A DNA stretch of 64,000 nucleotides from Dyadobacter diqingensis. GTDB taxonomy: Bacteria; Bacteroidota; Bacteroidia; Cytophagales; Spirosomataceae. The stretch is from assembly GCF_024220585.1 (NCBI RefSeq), contig NZ_JAMXKF010000011.1, positions 171,487 to 235,486 on the forward strand, given 5' to 3'. Shown here piece by piece: positions 17,289 through 25,910 of this stretch. Both the position numbers and the translations under genes were made by a program. How positions within the stretch are numbered: the first letter of the stretch is position 1; every line of letters starts with the position of its first letter. The notes beneath the pieces were generated by a model. The model had not been told where the DNA came from, did not search any database, and saw only the letters and a program-made list of their open reading frames with translations.

Positions 17289-17888
17289 TTGCCGCCTAAT
17301 CCTTTTAATAAGTTGGCAGATCAGAATCAACATGAGCAGCATCTACTTTTCGCTTTATCACAAAGCGACGAATGTGCTTTTGCTGAAATCTACAAAACGT
17401 ATTGGAAGTTACTTCACGACACGGCCTACAAACGGCTTGGAGATGAAGACCAGGCGAAGGATGTCGTTCAGGATATTTTTGTCAAACTCTGGGATCAGCG
17501 TGAAACCCTGGCCATCGATAATCTGAAAGCCTATTTACAGACTGCGGCGCGTTACCAGGTCTACAACCTGATTGCGCGGGAAAAGGTTAATGATACGTAT
17601 TTCAAATATCTTGCTTCTTTTGAAACGTCACTTGGGGGTGCTGATCAGCATGTATTATACTCCGAATTGCAGGAAAGGTTTGGTGTCATTTTAAACAAAA
17701 TGCCTCTGAAAAGACGTGAGGTTTTTGAACTGCGTTACGAGGAAGGACTTTCCACGCACGACATCGCCGAGAAACTGAACATCACGCAGAAAACAGTCCA
17801 GAACCAACTGATCAAGGCTGTTGATTCGATCAAGGAAGCGTTATTCATGCTTTTCCTCCTTCTTGCTTTTTTATTTAGATCGATCTGA
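17289..17888 (+). CDS. ECF-type RNA polymerase sigma factor
   Basis: About 199 residues. Sigma-70 region 2 is visible in FAEIYKTYWKLLHDTAYKRL...DQAKDVVQDIFVKLWDQRE, and region 4 in PLKRREVFELRYEEGLSTHDIAEKLNITQKTVQNQLIKAV. The hydrophobic C-terminal tail (ALFMLFLLLAFLF) is common in Bacteroidota ECF sigmas of SusCD loci. No ATG starts this frame: the TTG at 17289 is the first candidate, a second TTG is at 17313. A TAAATTTG (17284-17291) overlaps the first, so the second could be the true start if that element is a promoter. It pairs with the FecR gene at 18165 and should drive the STN-SusC operon. Confidence 0.9.
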   Translation: MPPNPFNKLADQNQHEQHLLFALSQSDECAFAEIYKTYWKLLHDTAYKRLGDEDQAKDVVQDIFVKLWDQRETLAIDNLKAYLQTAARYQVYNLIAREKVNDTYFKYLASFETSLGGADQHVLYSELQERFGVILNKMPLKRREVFELRYEEGLSTHDIAEKLNITQKTVQNQLIKAVDSIKEALFMLFLLLAFLFRSI

Positions 17889-18164
17889 TTCCGGGAATTT
17901 TATTGCTACAATGATTACGGTGCGCTGCATCTGACTAACACGATCTGACTATCCTGCAAATATTCATACCTCAATTACCCGTAACAAAGAGCCCGTTGCA
18001 ACGCACCGTAATAACTTATTGCTAAATGTCTAATACATTTTCTGTGTATTTCATTGATTTTCAATACCATTTGAAACAATATAAAAAAAATAAAACTTTT
18101 TTCACTTCCCGCGTAGGAGATTTCACTTTTTGATTGACTAGTTAGTATATAGACTAATAGTTAA
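17889..18164. repeat. Sigma/anti-sigma spacer with long imperfect inverted repeat
   Basis: No gene. ATTACGGTGCGCTGCA (17914-17929) and its near-perfect reverse complement ending in CGCACCGTAAT (to 18012) form a 16-bp stem with one mismatch around a loop of about 66 bases. No T-run follows, so it is not a standard terminator. It may be a small palindromic element or separate transcripts of the sigma and anti-sigma genes. The last 100 bases are AT-rich and probably carry the promoter of the FecR gene. Confidence 0.55.
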
Positions 18165-19151
18165 ATGAACAAGCGGTCACTTACGACATTGATTAAAAAG
18201 TTTTTGAACAACCGTTCGACGCAGGAGGAAAATGAATTTCTGAAAGCGTACGATGATGCGTTTGAAAATGAACCTGTACCTCAACTTTCCGAGTCACAGG
18301 AAACAAGGCTGGAAAATGAAATCTTTCAAAGGATCACTTCCCAAATCCGGCACGACAGAGAAGAAAAAGTGATCCGTCACATCCAGTTCAGAACCTTGCT
18401 GATGGCCGCTTCCGTGGTGCTGGCACTCGGGATAGGCTGGTTGTTTTATTCAAAATGGAACAGCATTCTGAATATCGTCTCTCCGGTTGAATACACCGAA
18501 TTGCAGGTTCCGGCCGGAAAATTATCCAAAATCACGCTGGCCGATGGCACTCTGGTAACACTTAATGCCGGAAGCAAGCTGAAATATCCGAATCTTTTCA
18601 GGGGAGATATTCGGGAAGTACAGCTGGAAGGGGAAGGGTATTTTCAGGTAACGAAACGTCCCAAACAGCCTTTCATCGTGCGGACCGAAAAGCTTCATGT
18701 ACAGGTGCTGGGCACAAGTTTCAATATACGCTCTTACAGGCAGGACGCCCTCATGGAAGTTTCCGTGGTCGAGGGTAAGGTGGCTGTGGATTCAAATGAA
18801 AAAGGCGCCGGCCGGTCTGTTTTGCTCACGCCACAACAAAAGGCCAGCTACACGGTTGCGACGGGTGTTTTGGAAAAAGGCATATGTGATAGTGCGGACG
18901 AGATTGCCTGGCAGAACGGTGTGCTGAATTTCAGGAATAACTCCATGAAGGAAGTGGCCAGAGTTTTGGAACGGAAGTTTGATATCACCATCCGCCTGAA
19001 TGCCGCCATGGAAAATTGCAACGTATATGCTCAGATCGGAAACGAGCCGGTTGACCTTACACTCAAAGCGCTAACCCGTTTGATGGATGCAAAAATCAAA
19101 AAGGTTAATGATATCTACCACATTACCGGTGCAGGCTGCACTTCTATTTAA
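18165..19151 (+). CDS. FecR family anti-sigma factor
   Basis: 328 residues. A cytoplasmic N-terminal part of about 75 residues (sigma-binding), one membrane segment at about 76-95 (LLMAASVVLALGIGWLFY), then the FecR periplasmic domain (ELQVPAGKLSKITLADGTLVTLNAGSKLKYP read in pieces, then GEGYFQVTKRPKQPFIVRT and VLGTSFNIRSY) and the C-terminal DUF4974 part (VLNFRNNSMKEVARVLERKFD). In this system the STN domain of the cognate SusC contacts FecR when substrate is present, which frees the sigma factor. Its place between sigma and STN-SusC fits exactly. Confidence 0.95.
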   Translation: MNKRSLTTLIKKFLNNRSTQEENEFLKAYDDAFENEPVPQLSESQETRLENEIFQRITSQIRHDREEKVIRHIQFRTLLMAASVVLALGIGWLFYSKWNSILNIVSPVEYTELQVPAGKLSKITLADGTLVTLNAGSKLKYPNLFRGDIREVQLEGEGYFQVTKRPKQPFIVRTEKLHVQVLGTSFNIRSYRQDALMEVSVVEGKVAVDSNEKGAGRSVLLTPQQKASYTVATGVLEKGICDSADEIAWQNGVLNFRNNSMKEVARVLERKFDITIRLNAAMENCNVYAQIGNEPVDLTLKALTRLMDAKIKKVNDIYHITGAGCTSI

Positions 19152-19253
19152 CCCGCAAATGAAAAAACTCAATCCTCCATAACTGTGCTCGGCATGATAG
19201 GCTGATGTCGGAACACCAAAAACAACAGGTAACTAAAACTTAATTTAAAACGT

Positions 19254-22200
19254 ATGAAATCAATATCGTTTACCAAACGATCCAGTCTCTTTGCAATAAA
19301 GTTGTCGGCAGTTTTTCTGTTGATAACCAGCATCGGGAGCGCGGTTGCGTTTTCGGACGTGGCACAGGCACAGAAGCTCCTGGAACAAAAAACCACTTTC
19401 TCGGTGCGGAACAAGTCGCTACCGGCGACGCTGGATCAGCTGTCTGCGCAAACGAAAGTCAAATTTATGTATGCCGCCGAAGTGCTGAAAAAGACCGGAA
19501 AAGTTTCTATCAATGCGAAGGACCAGACTGTCAAGTCAATTTTAACCAGCATTCTGAAGCCAAACCATCTGGATTATGAGGTGGAAGGTAGTTATGTGCT
19601 GATCAAGGTGGAAGCTCCCAAACCGGCGCCGGTGAAACAAGCCAGCGTCATTGAGCCCGCACAACCGGCCGCAGAGGATATTCTTATAAAGGGAAAGGTA
19701 ACGGATGAAAAAGGAGAGTCGCTGCCAGGTGTGAACGTTCTGGTGAAAAGCAGCCGTGTAGGAACTTCAACCGATGTTAACGGTGATTTCCAGGTCAGAG
19801 CCCCGGAAAAAGGCACACTTGTTTTTTCGTTTGTAGGATATAAGGCGCAGGAAGTTGCGATCGGAAGCCGTGACAATATTACGGTTCAGCTGAAACCGGA
19901 CCAGAGTTTGCTGGATGAGGTGGTCGTAGTTGGTTATGGAACGCAGAAGCGGAACAGTCTTACCAATGCCGTTTCGACCATTACGGGTGAAGACGTAGCC
20001 CGCCGACCGGTTTCCAATATTCAGCAGTCTTTTCAGGGACTTATGCCCGGTGTGGCAGTAAATGATTTGGGAGGTGCTCCGGGAAAATCCAATGCCACGA
20101 TCCGTGTACGCGGGATCACGACTTTTAACATCAACGGCAGCAGCACCAGCGGTTATGACCTTGGTAAAAATGACGCACTGGTTATTGTGGATGGAATCGA
20201 ACAGCAGCTGAGCGACATTAACCCGGATGATATTGAATCTGTTTCCATTTTGAAAGACGCTGCTTCAACAGCCATTTACGGTTCCAGAGCAACGAACGGT
20301 GTTGTTTTGATCACGACGAAAAGAGCTAAGGGAAGTAAAATTCAGGTTGATTACCACGGTTATTACGCGATTCAAAAATCGAATAATGTTCCGAAAATGA
20401 TGGGATTGGAAGCTTACATGCGTGAGCAGGTGGCTGCTTATACCAATGCGGGATCGGCTGTTCCGGCCCGTTTTACAGAAGAATCGATTCAGGCATATGT
20501 AAATGCGACGGACCGCGAAAAATATCCCTTGCCCAATACCTGGTTTGAAACTTTGCTGCGTGCTGCACCTCAGCAAAATCACAGCTTGTCGATCGCTGGC
20601 GGAAATGATGTGTTGCGTACGCGTTTGAGTATTCGTTATCAGGATCAGGATGGGGTTATTAAAAACTTTGGTAACAAAATCGGGGAATTCAGATTGAACT
20701 CTGACTATGAAGTTTCGAAGAGAATCCGCGTCAGTGCTGATATCAACTATCGCTACAATGTGACCGAAAACCCGACTACTAACACGGATGCTTCGGTCGG
20801 GACGGTTGTTTCACCCCTAAATAACTTCTTCCATGGATCCTTGTGGGCAGTTCCTAAATATCCGGACGGCACTTACGGTTTGAGCACCCAGGGAAATAAT
20901 CCGCTGATGTTTATCGAAATCGGTGGACAATCGAAACAACGGACGGATTATCTGGCGGGTTATGTAAAAGGTGAATTTGAAATTGCCGAAGGGTTGACTT
21001 TCTCTACTCAGATCGCGGGCAGAGGTCTTTTCACCCAGCAAAAAAATTACACGAATTCCTATATCAATACCGATAAGAATACCAACATTACCAAGACGAT
21101 CGCCAACAACAGTTTGTACGAAATCCGGAATACACTCCGTGAGTATACCCTGAATAATTTGCTGACGTATGAAAAAACGTTTGGAAGCCACAATCTGAAA
21201 GCGCTGGTCGGTTATTCACAAATTGGCAATACCCAGACTTTTTTAACGGCTTACCGCGAGCGTTTTTACAACAATGATATTGGGTCAATCGGTCAGGGAG
21301 CTAATGACGGAACGAAAAGTAATTCAGGACGTGATGCCGTTTATGGCCTAAGATCGTTTTTCGGAAGGCTAAACTATGACTACAACGGAAAATACCTGGT
21401 TGAAGTAAACGGTCGTTATGACGGTTCGTCCAAATTTACCGGCTCGAAACAATACAGCTTTTTCCCTTCATTTTCTGCCGGATGGAGAATCTCAAAAGAA
21501 AAATTCTGGGAGGGACTTGAAACAACGGTTAACGACCTGAAATTCCGTGGATCATGGGGTAAGACGGGAAATCAGTCGGTTGATTTGTACAGTTATTACG
21601 CGGCTTTGACTGCAAACGGATACAGCTTTGGTGGAACGGCTGTGCAGGGATACCGTCAGAATACGCTTGCCAATACAAACCTTGGATGGGAGTCGACTAC
21701 ACAGCTGGATTTAGGTCTGGACGCAGCATTTTTTCACAAGAAGTTAAATCTGACTGTTGATTACTACAACAAGCAAACGGATAACATCCTCTTAAACCTG
21801 GATATTCCTGCGACAATCGGTCTTACGGCGCCTCCGCAAAATGCAGGTTCGGTGCAAAACAAAGGTTGGGAATTCAGCTTGAATTACCGGGGAACACCAA
21901 CAGCTTCGGGCTTTCGTTATGGTGTCGGTGGTAATTTGAGCATTAACCAGAATTTGGTAACGGACCTGAAAGGCACGGGACCCTACATCACCGGTTCTGA
22001 CATTGATCCGCGTTATATCATCAAAAAAGGCCTGCCGATCAACACGCTTTGGGGGTACAAAACGGATGGGTTGTTTCAGACGCAACAGGAAATTACAGAG
22101 TATGGGGCTACGTATGCAGCCAATACGAAACCCGGTGACGTTAAGTATGTTGACCTGAACCGCGATGGTAAAATTGATGCCAACGATATGACCAACATCG

Positions 22201-22688
22201 GAAATTCTTTCCCAAAATACACGTTCGGGGTGAATGCAGATTTCTCTTACAAGAATTTCGACCTGACAATCCTTTTTCAGGGGGCGGCAAAAGTAGATTC
22301 AAGACTTGCCGGTGCATTGGCCGAAATGGGTAACCAGGAAGGTTTTACACATGAGATTTATACCAATAATTACTGGACGCCGGAGCACACGGATGCCCGT
22401 TTCCCACGTCCGGTGAAATACGATTTGCGTAACGTAGCGACTTCCGACCGGTTGGTGTTGAACGGTTCTTACCTGCGTCTTAAAAATGTTCAGCTGGCTT
22501 ATAATGTGCCGACTTCATTAAGCCAGAAAATCCATTTGAACAGGGTGCGCGTGTACATATCGGCGACAAACCTTTTCACGATCTCGAAACTGAACGAGTG
22601 GAATCTGGATCCCGAAGCACCGTCAGGGCGTGCGGTTTATTATCCGCAAACGGCTTTGTACACAGCTGGTTTGAACCTCCAATTCTGA
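19254..22688 (+). CDS. SusC/RagA family TonB-linked transporter with N-terminal STN signalling domain
   Basis: 1144 residues. After the signal peptide comes an STN domain at about 45-118 (FSVRNKSLPATLDQLSAQT, VSINAKDQTVKSILTSIL, DYEVEGSYVLIKVE), a Pro/Ala linker, a carboxypeptidase-D-like domain (about 145-220: IKGKVTDEKGESLPGVNVLV), the TonB plug with VVVGYGTQKRNSLTNAVSTI and DAASTAIYGSRATNGVVLI, and the barrel ending in YTAGLNLQF. STN-bearing SusC proteins act as both transporter and sensor for a sigma/anti-sigma pair, here the two genes just upstream. It is followed after 24 bases by its SusD partner. Likely substrate: a sulfated glycan, from the three sulfatases downstream. Confidence 0.95.
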   Translation: MKSISFTKRSSLFAIKLSAVFLLITSIGSAVAFSDVAQAQKLLEQKTTFSVRNKSLPATLDQLSAQTKVKFMYAAEVLKKTGKVSINAKDQTVKSILTSILKPNHLDYEVEGSYVLIKVEAPKPAPVKQASVIEPAQPAAEDILIKGKVTDEKGESLPGVNVLVKSSRVGTSTDVNGDFQVRAPEKGTLVFSFVGYKAQEVAIGSRDNITVQLKPDQSLLDEVVVVGYGTQKRNSLTNAVSTITGEDVARRPVSNIQQSFQGLMPGVAVNDLGGAPGKSNATIRVRGITTFNINGSSTSGYDLGKNDALVIVDGIEQQLSDINPDDIESVSILKDAASTAIYGSRATNGVVLITTKRAKGSKIQVDYHGYYAIQKSNNVPKMMGLEAYMREQVAAYTNAGSAVPARFTEESIQAYVNATDREKYPLPNTWFETLLRAAPQQNHSLSIAGGNDVLRTRLSIRYQDQDGVIKNFGNKIGEFRLNSDYEVSKRIRVSADINYRYNVTENPTTNTDASVGTVVSPLNNFFHGSLWAVPKYPDGTYGLSTQGNNPLMFIEIGGQSKQRTDYLAGYVKGEFEIAEGLTFSTQIAGRGLFTQQKNYTNSYINTDKNTNITKTIANNSLYEIRNTLREYTLNNLLTYEKTFGSHNLKALVGYSQIGNTQTFLTAYRERFYNNDIGSIGQGANDGTKSNSGRDAVYGLRSFFGRLNYDYNGKYLVEVNGRYDGSSKFTGSKQYSFFPSFSAGWRISKEKFWEGLETTVNDLKFRGSWGKTGNQSVDLYSYYAALTANGYSFGGTAVQGYRQNTLANTNLGWESTTQLDLGLDAAFFHKKLNLTVDYYNKQTDNILLNLDIPATIGLTAPPQNAGSVQNKGWEFSLNYRGTPTASGFRYGVGGNLSINQNLVTDLKGTGPYITGSDIDPRYIIKKGLPINTLWGYKTDGLFQTQQEITEYGATYAANTKPGDVKYVDLNRDGKIDANDMTNIGNSFPKYTFGVNADFSYKNFDLTILFQGAAKVDSRLAGALAEMGNQEGFTHEIYTNNYWTPEHTDARFPRPVKYDLRNVATSDRLVLNGSYLRLKNVQLAYNVPTSLSQKIHLNRVRVYISATNLFTISKLNEWNLDPEAPSGRAVYYPQTALYTAGLNLQF

Positions 22689-22712
22689 TCGAATCCATTA
22701 CCATTAGCTTGA

Positions 22713-24314
22713 ATGAACATGAGAAAATATAAATTAAAAAGTCTGATTTTGTCCCTGGCAGCCCTTTCAGCAGGCGCCCTGGTTTCCTGCGACAGTGATC
22801 TGTTGGAAACGGTTCCGAATGACCGTTTGTCGGTTGACGTGTTCTGGCGCACGGAAACGGATGCCAAACTTGCCGTGAACGGCCTGTATACGGACCTCGA
22901 CAGTACCAATATAGTAACCTGGGATGCCCTGACGGACATTGCACACACGAATCAGAATTTCGATGTGCAGGCCTATATTGAACTTGGTGCTTATGACGGC
23001 ACGAGTTCGAAGATTTATGGTGAATGGAAAAGAGCTTACCGGGGTATTCGCGCCACCAGTTATTTTCTGGAAAATGTGGATAAGGTGACTACCACCAATA
23101 CGTCGCTGATTAACCAGCTGAAAGGTGAAGCGAAAACGTTACGTGCTTACCAGTACATCAAACTGGCCGGTTTTTACGGCGATGTACCCCTGGTAACTTC
23201 ATCGATCACCATTGATGAAGGCAGGGTATTAAAAAGGACGCCGGTTGCCGAAATCTGGGATTTTATCGATAAGGAGCTTACCGAAGCGTCTGCGTTGCTT
23301 CCGACCACTTACCCGGCAACGGACAAAGGTCGCATTACGCAGGGCGCTGCTTTGGGTTTGCTGGCAAGGGCAAACCTTTATGCGGGGCGTTACCAGAAAG
23401 CGGCTGACGCAGCGGACAAGGTTATGAAGCTTGGTATCTATGGCGTGTATGAGTCTTATGAGAAACTGTTCAGCTACGCGGCTGAGAACAGCAAGGAGGT
23501 TTTGCTGGACAGACAGTTCATTAAGGATACATATAAAATTGACATTTTCCAGCTTCTGGGACCTTACAGCCAGAAAAACAGCAACAGCAGTTACGTCCCG
23601 ACCAAAGCATTGGTGGATACGTATGAAACGTTGGACGGAAAGAAAATTACGGACGCGGGCAGCGGCTACAATCCCGCAACGCCGTATGCCAACAGGGATA
23701 GTCGTCTGAAATATTCTGTGTTTTTGGAAGGGGATATTCTGCCGGGGGGAAATGTTTTCAAACCGCAGCCCAATAGCGGAACCGCGGATGCAATCGGCAG
23801 CACTTATATCGCTTCAACAACCGGATTCAACATCAAAAAATATATTCTTGCCGACGATTTTGCCAATCCAAACAATAGCGGAATCAATATCATTTTGCTT
23901 CGTTACGCAGAGATTTTGCTGACTTATGCCGAAGCAAAAATCGAATTGGGACAGGCTGATGCGAGTGTGCTGGCTGCGATCAATACCGTAAGAAATGGCA
24001 GAACAGACGTGAAACAACCTTCTATAACGATTACTTCGCAGTCAGAACTGAGAGAAATTGTTCGCCGCGAAAGAACTGTTGAACTGGCTTTCGAAGGTCA
24101 GCATTTGTTTGATATCCGTCGTTGGAAAACGGCTGAAAAAGTGATTCCGGGACCTGTTTACGGGATCACATACAAAGATGCAAGCGGCGCTTTGGTGACC
24201 GTTCAGGTCGTTGCCGTGAACAAGGTATTTGATGTAAATCGTCATTACCTTTGGCCGGTTCCGCAAAAGGAAAGAGATCTAAATCCATCGTTAACACAAA
24301 ATCCTGGTTGGTAG
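22713..24314 (+). CDS. SusD/RagB family glycan-binding outer-membrane lipoprotein
   Basis: 533 residues with lipobox AGALVSC (Cys 26 from the first ATG; an ATG two codons later is also possible). SusD hallmarks: NDRLSVDVFWRTETDAKLAV near the start, GEAKTLRAYQYIKLAGFYGDVPLV, IILLRYAEILLTYAEAKIELG, and the C-terminal RERTVELAFEGQHLFDIRRWK ending in YLWPVPQKERDLNPSLTQNPGW. It is the surface partner of the STN-SusC upstream. One base separates its stop from the ATG of the first sulfatase, so import and desulfation are translationally linked. Confidence 0.95.
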   Translation: MNMRKYKLKSLILSLAALSAGALVSCDSDLLETVPNDRLSVDVFWRTETDAKLAVNGLYTDLDSTNIVTWDALTDIAHTNQNFDVQAYIELGAYDGTSSKIYGEWKRAYRGIRATSYFLENVDKVTTTNTSLINQLKGEAKTLRAYQYIKLAGFYGDVPLVTSSITIDEGRVLKRTPVAEIWDFIDKELTEASALLPTTYPATDKGRITQGAALGLLARANLYAGRYQKAADAADKVMKLGIYGVYESYEKLFSYAAENSKEVLLDRQFIKDTYKIDIFQLLGPYSQKNSNSSYVPTKALVDTYETLDGKKITDAGSGYNPATPYANRDSRLKYSVFLEGDILPGGNVFKPQPNSGTADAIGSTYIASTTGFNIKKYILADDFANPNNSGINIILLRYAEILLTYAEAKIELGQADASVLAAINTVRNGRTDVKQPSITITSQSELREIVRRERTVELAFEGQHLFDIRRWKTAEKVIPGPVYGITYKDASGALVTVQVVAVNKVFDVNRHYLWPVPQKERDLNPSLTQNPGW

Positions 24315-24315
24315 T

Positions 24316-25767
24316 ATGTTGAAAATTAAAAAGTTGAAACTCGTTTTTTTGTCGGGTTTTGGATTATGCCTTACGTTGTTTATGGTAGCCATGGCGCCAA
24401 AACCAGCTTCCAAAACACCCAATATTGTTTTATTTTTTATCGATGACATGGGGTACGGCGACCTGTCCGTCAATGGAGCATTAGGTTATAAAACACCGAA
24501 TATTGATAAAATGGCTGCCGAAGGAACACGTTTCACGAACTTCATGGCGGCTCAGGCGGTGTGTAGTGCGTCACGTGCTGCTTTGCTGACAGGTTGTTAT
24601 CCAAACCGCGTTGGGGTTTCCGGTGCATTTGGACCAAAACAAGGCATTGGACTTCATCCGAAAGAAGAAACCATCGCTGATCTGTTAAAGGCCAATGGAT
24701 ATACAACCGGTATTTTTGGCAAATGGCACCTCGGCAGTGATTCTATATTTTTGCCGTTGCAGCAGGGTTTTGATGAATATTACGGCGTACCGTATTCACA
24801 CGATATGTGGCCGCTGCATCCGTGGCAGGCTCAGGCGAAATATCCGCCACTTTTCTGGATTGAAGGCAGCAAGCAGGTGAAGGAAATCAAAAACCTTGAC
24901 GATGCAAGTCTGATCACGCCGACAGTGACCGAACATGCCGTTTCTTTTATCAGAAAAAACAAGAAGAAACCATTTTTTCTGTATGTTCCGCACCCGATGC
25001 CGCACGTACCCTTGGCTGCCACAGACAAGTTTAAAGGAAAGAGTGACCGTGGAATTTTTGGTGATGTGTTGACCGAACTTGACTGGTCGGTTGGGCAGAT
25101 CATGAAAGAACTGAAAGCGCAGGGGCTGGATGATAACACCATCGTCATTTTTACAAGTGATAACGGTCCATGGCTGAACTATGGCGATCATGCGGGTTCT
25201 TCGGGTGGTTTCAGAGAAGGAAAAGGAACTTCATTTGAAGGCGGGCAGCGCGTTCCGGCAATTATTCGCTGGCCGGGTGTTGTACCGGCAGGCCGGGTTT
25301 CGAACAAGTTATTGTCCAATATTGATATTCTTCCGACGTTGGTGAAATTGACCGGAGCGAAATCTCCGAAGGAAAAAATTGACGGTATTGAGTTTGCCGC
25401 ATTGCTGAAAGGCGACGATACACAAACGCCGCGTGAAAACTTCCTTTATTATTACCGGAAAAACAGCCTTGAAGCGGTGAGGAAACACGACTGGAAGCTG
25501 GTTTTTGCGCATCCGGGACGTACATATGAAGGATCGCTGCCGGGTAAAAATGGTCAGCCGGGTCCGGCACCGGAAAATCATGATTTTCCGGGAGCACTTT
25601 ATAACCTGGGCCGTGATCCGGGTGAGCGTTACAACGTGTATGAGCAAAATCCTGAAATTGTAGCCGAACTTGAAAAGATAGCTGAGGCGGCGAGAGAAGA
25701 TTTGGGGGACGATTTACAGAAACGTACCGGGAAAAATGTAAGGCCGGTCGGCAAGCTGGATAAGTAA
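24316..25767 (+). CDS. Sulfatase, Cys-type family S1 (first of three)
   Basis: 483 residues. An N-terminal hydrophobic segment is followed by the sulfatase start PNIVLFFIDDMGYGDL with the metal-binding Asp pair. The formylglycine motif is C83-S-A-S-R87, so an anSME-type maturase is needed; none is in the window. Other signature parts: GKWHLGS and, later, TSDNGP. The motif's third position is Ala rather than Pro, which is tolerated in the family. It starts 1 base after the susD stop. Followed by a strong terminator at 25818. The sugar it desulfates cannot be told. Confidence 0.93.
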   Translation: MLKIKKLKLVFLSGFGLCLTLFMVAMAPKPASKTPNIVLFFIDDMGYGDLSVNGALGYKTPNIDKMAAEGTRFTNFMAAQAVCSASRAALLTGCYPNRVGVSGAFGPKQGIGLHPKEETIADLLKANGYTTGIFGKWHLGSDSIFLPLQQGFDEYYGVPYSHDMWPLHPWQAQAKYPPLFWIEGSKQVKEIKNLDDASLITPTVTEHAVSFIRKNKKKPFFLYVPHPMPHVPLAATDKFKGKSDRGIFGDVLTELDWSVGQIMKELKAQGLDDNTIVIFTSDNGPWLNYGDHAGSSGGFREGKGTSFEGGQRVPAIIRWPGVVPAGRVSNKLLSNIDILPTLVKLTGAKSPKEKIDGIEFAALLKGDDTQTPRENFLYYYRKNSLEAVRKHDWKLVFAHPGRTYEGSLPGKNGQPGPAPENHDFPGALYNLGRDPGERYNVYEQNPEIVAELEKIAEAAREDLGDDLQKRTGKNVRPVGKLDK

Positions 25768-25817
25768 CAAAACCGGCTGATATGAAGTATGAGTGATTGA
25801 TAGCGTGAATAATTGAT

Positions 25818-25856
25818 AGAGAAGTCAAGTTTTCAAAACTTGACTTCTCTTTTTTA
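25818..25856 (+). terminator. Rho-independent terminator after the SusCD-sulfatase operon
   Basis: A near-perfect palindrome (25818-25850, arms AGAGAAGTCAAGTTTT and its complement) is followed by a T-run. Its 3' arm with the T-run (CTTGACTTCTCTTTTTT) is repeated alone at 25874-25890, as if partly duplicated. Confidence 0.85.
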
Positions 25857-25910
25857 AAACGGGGACACCCAGTCTTGACTTCTCTTTTTTAACACCAAAA
25901 ACCTGAACCC

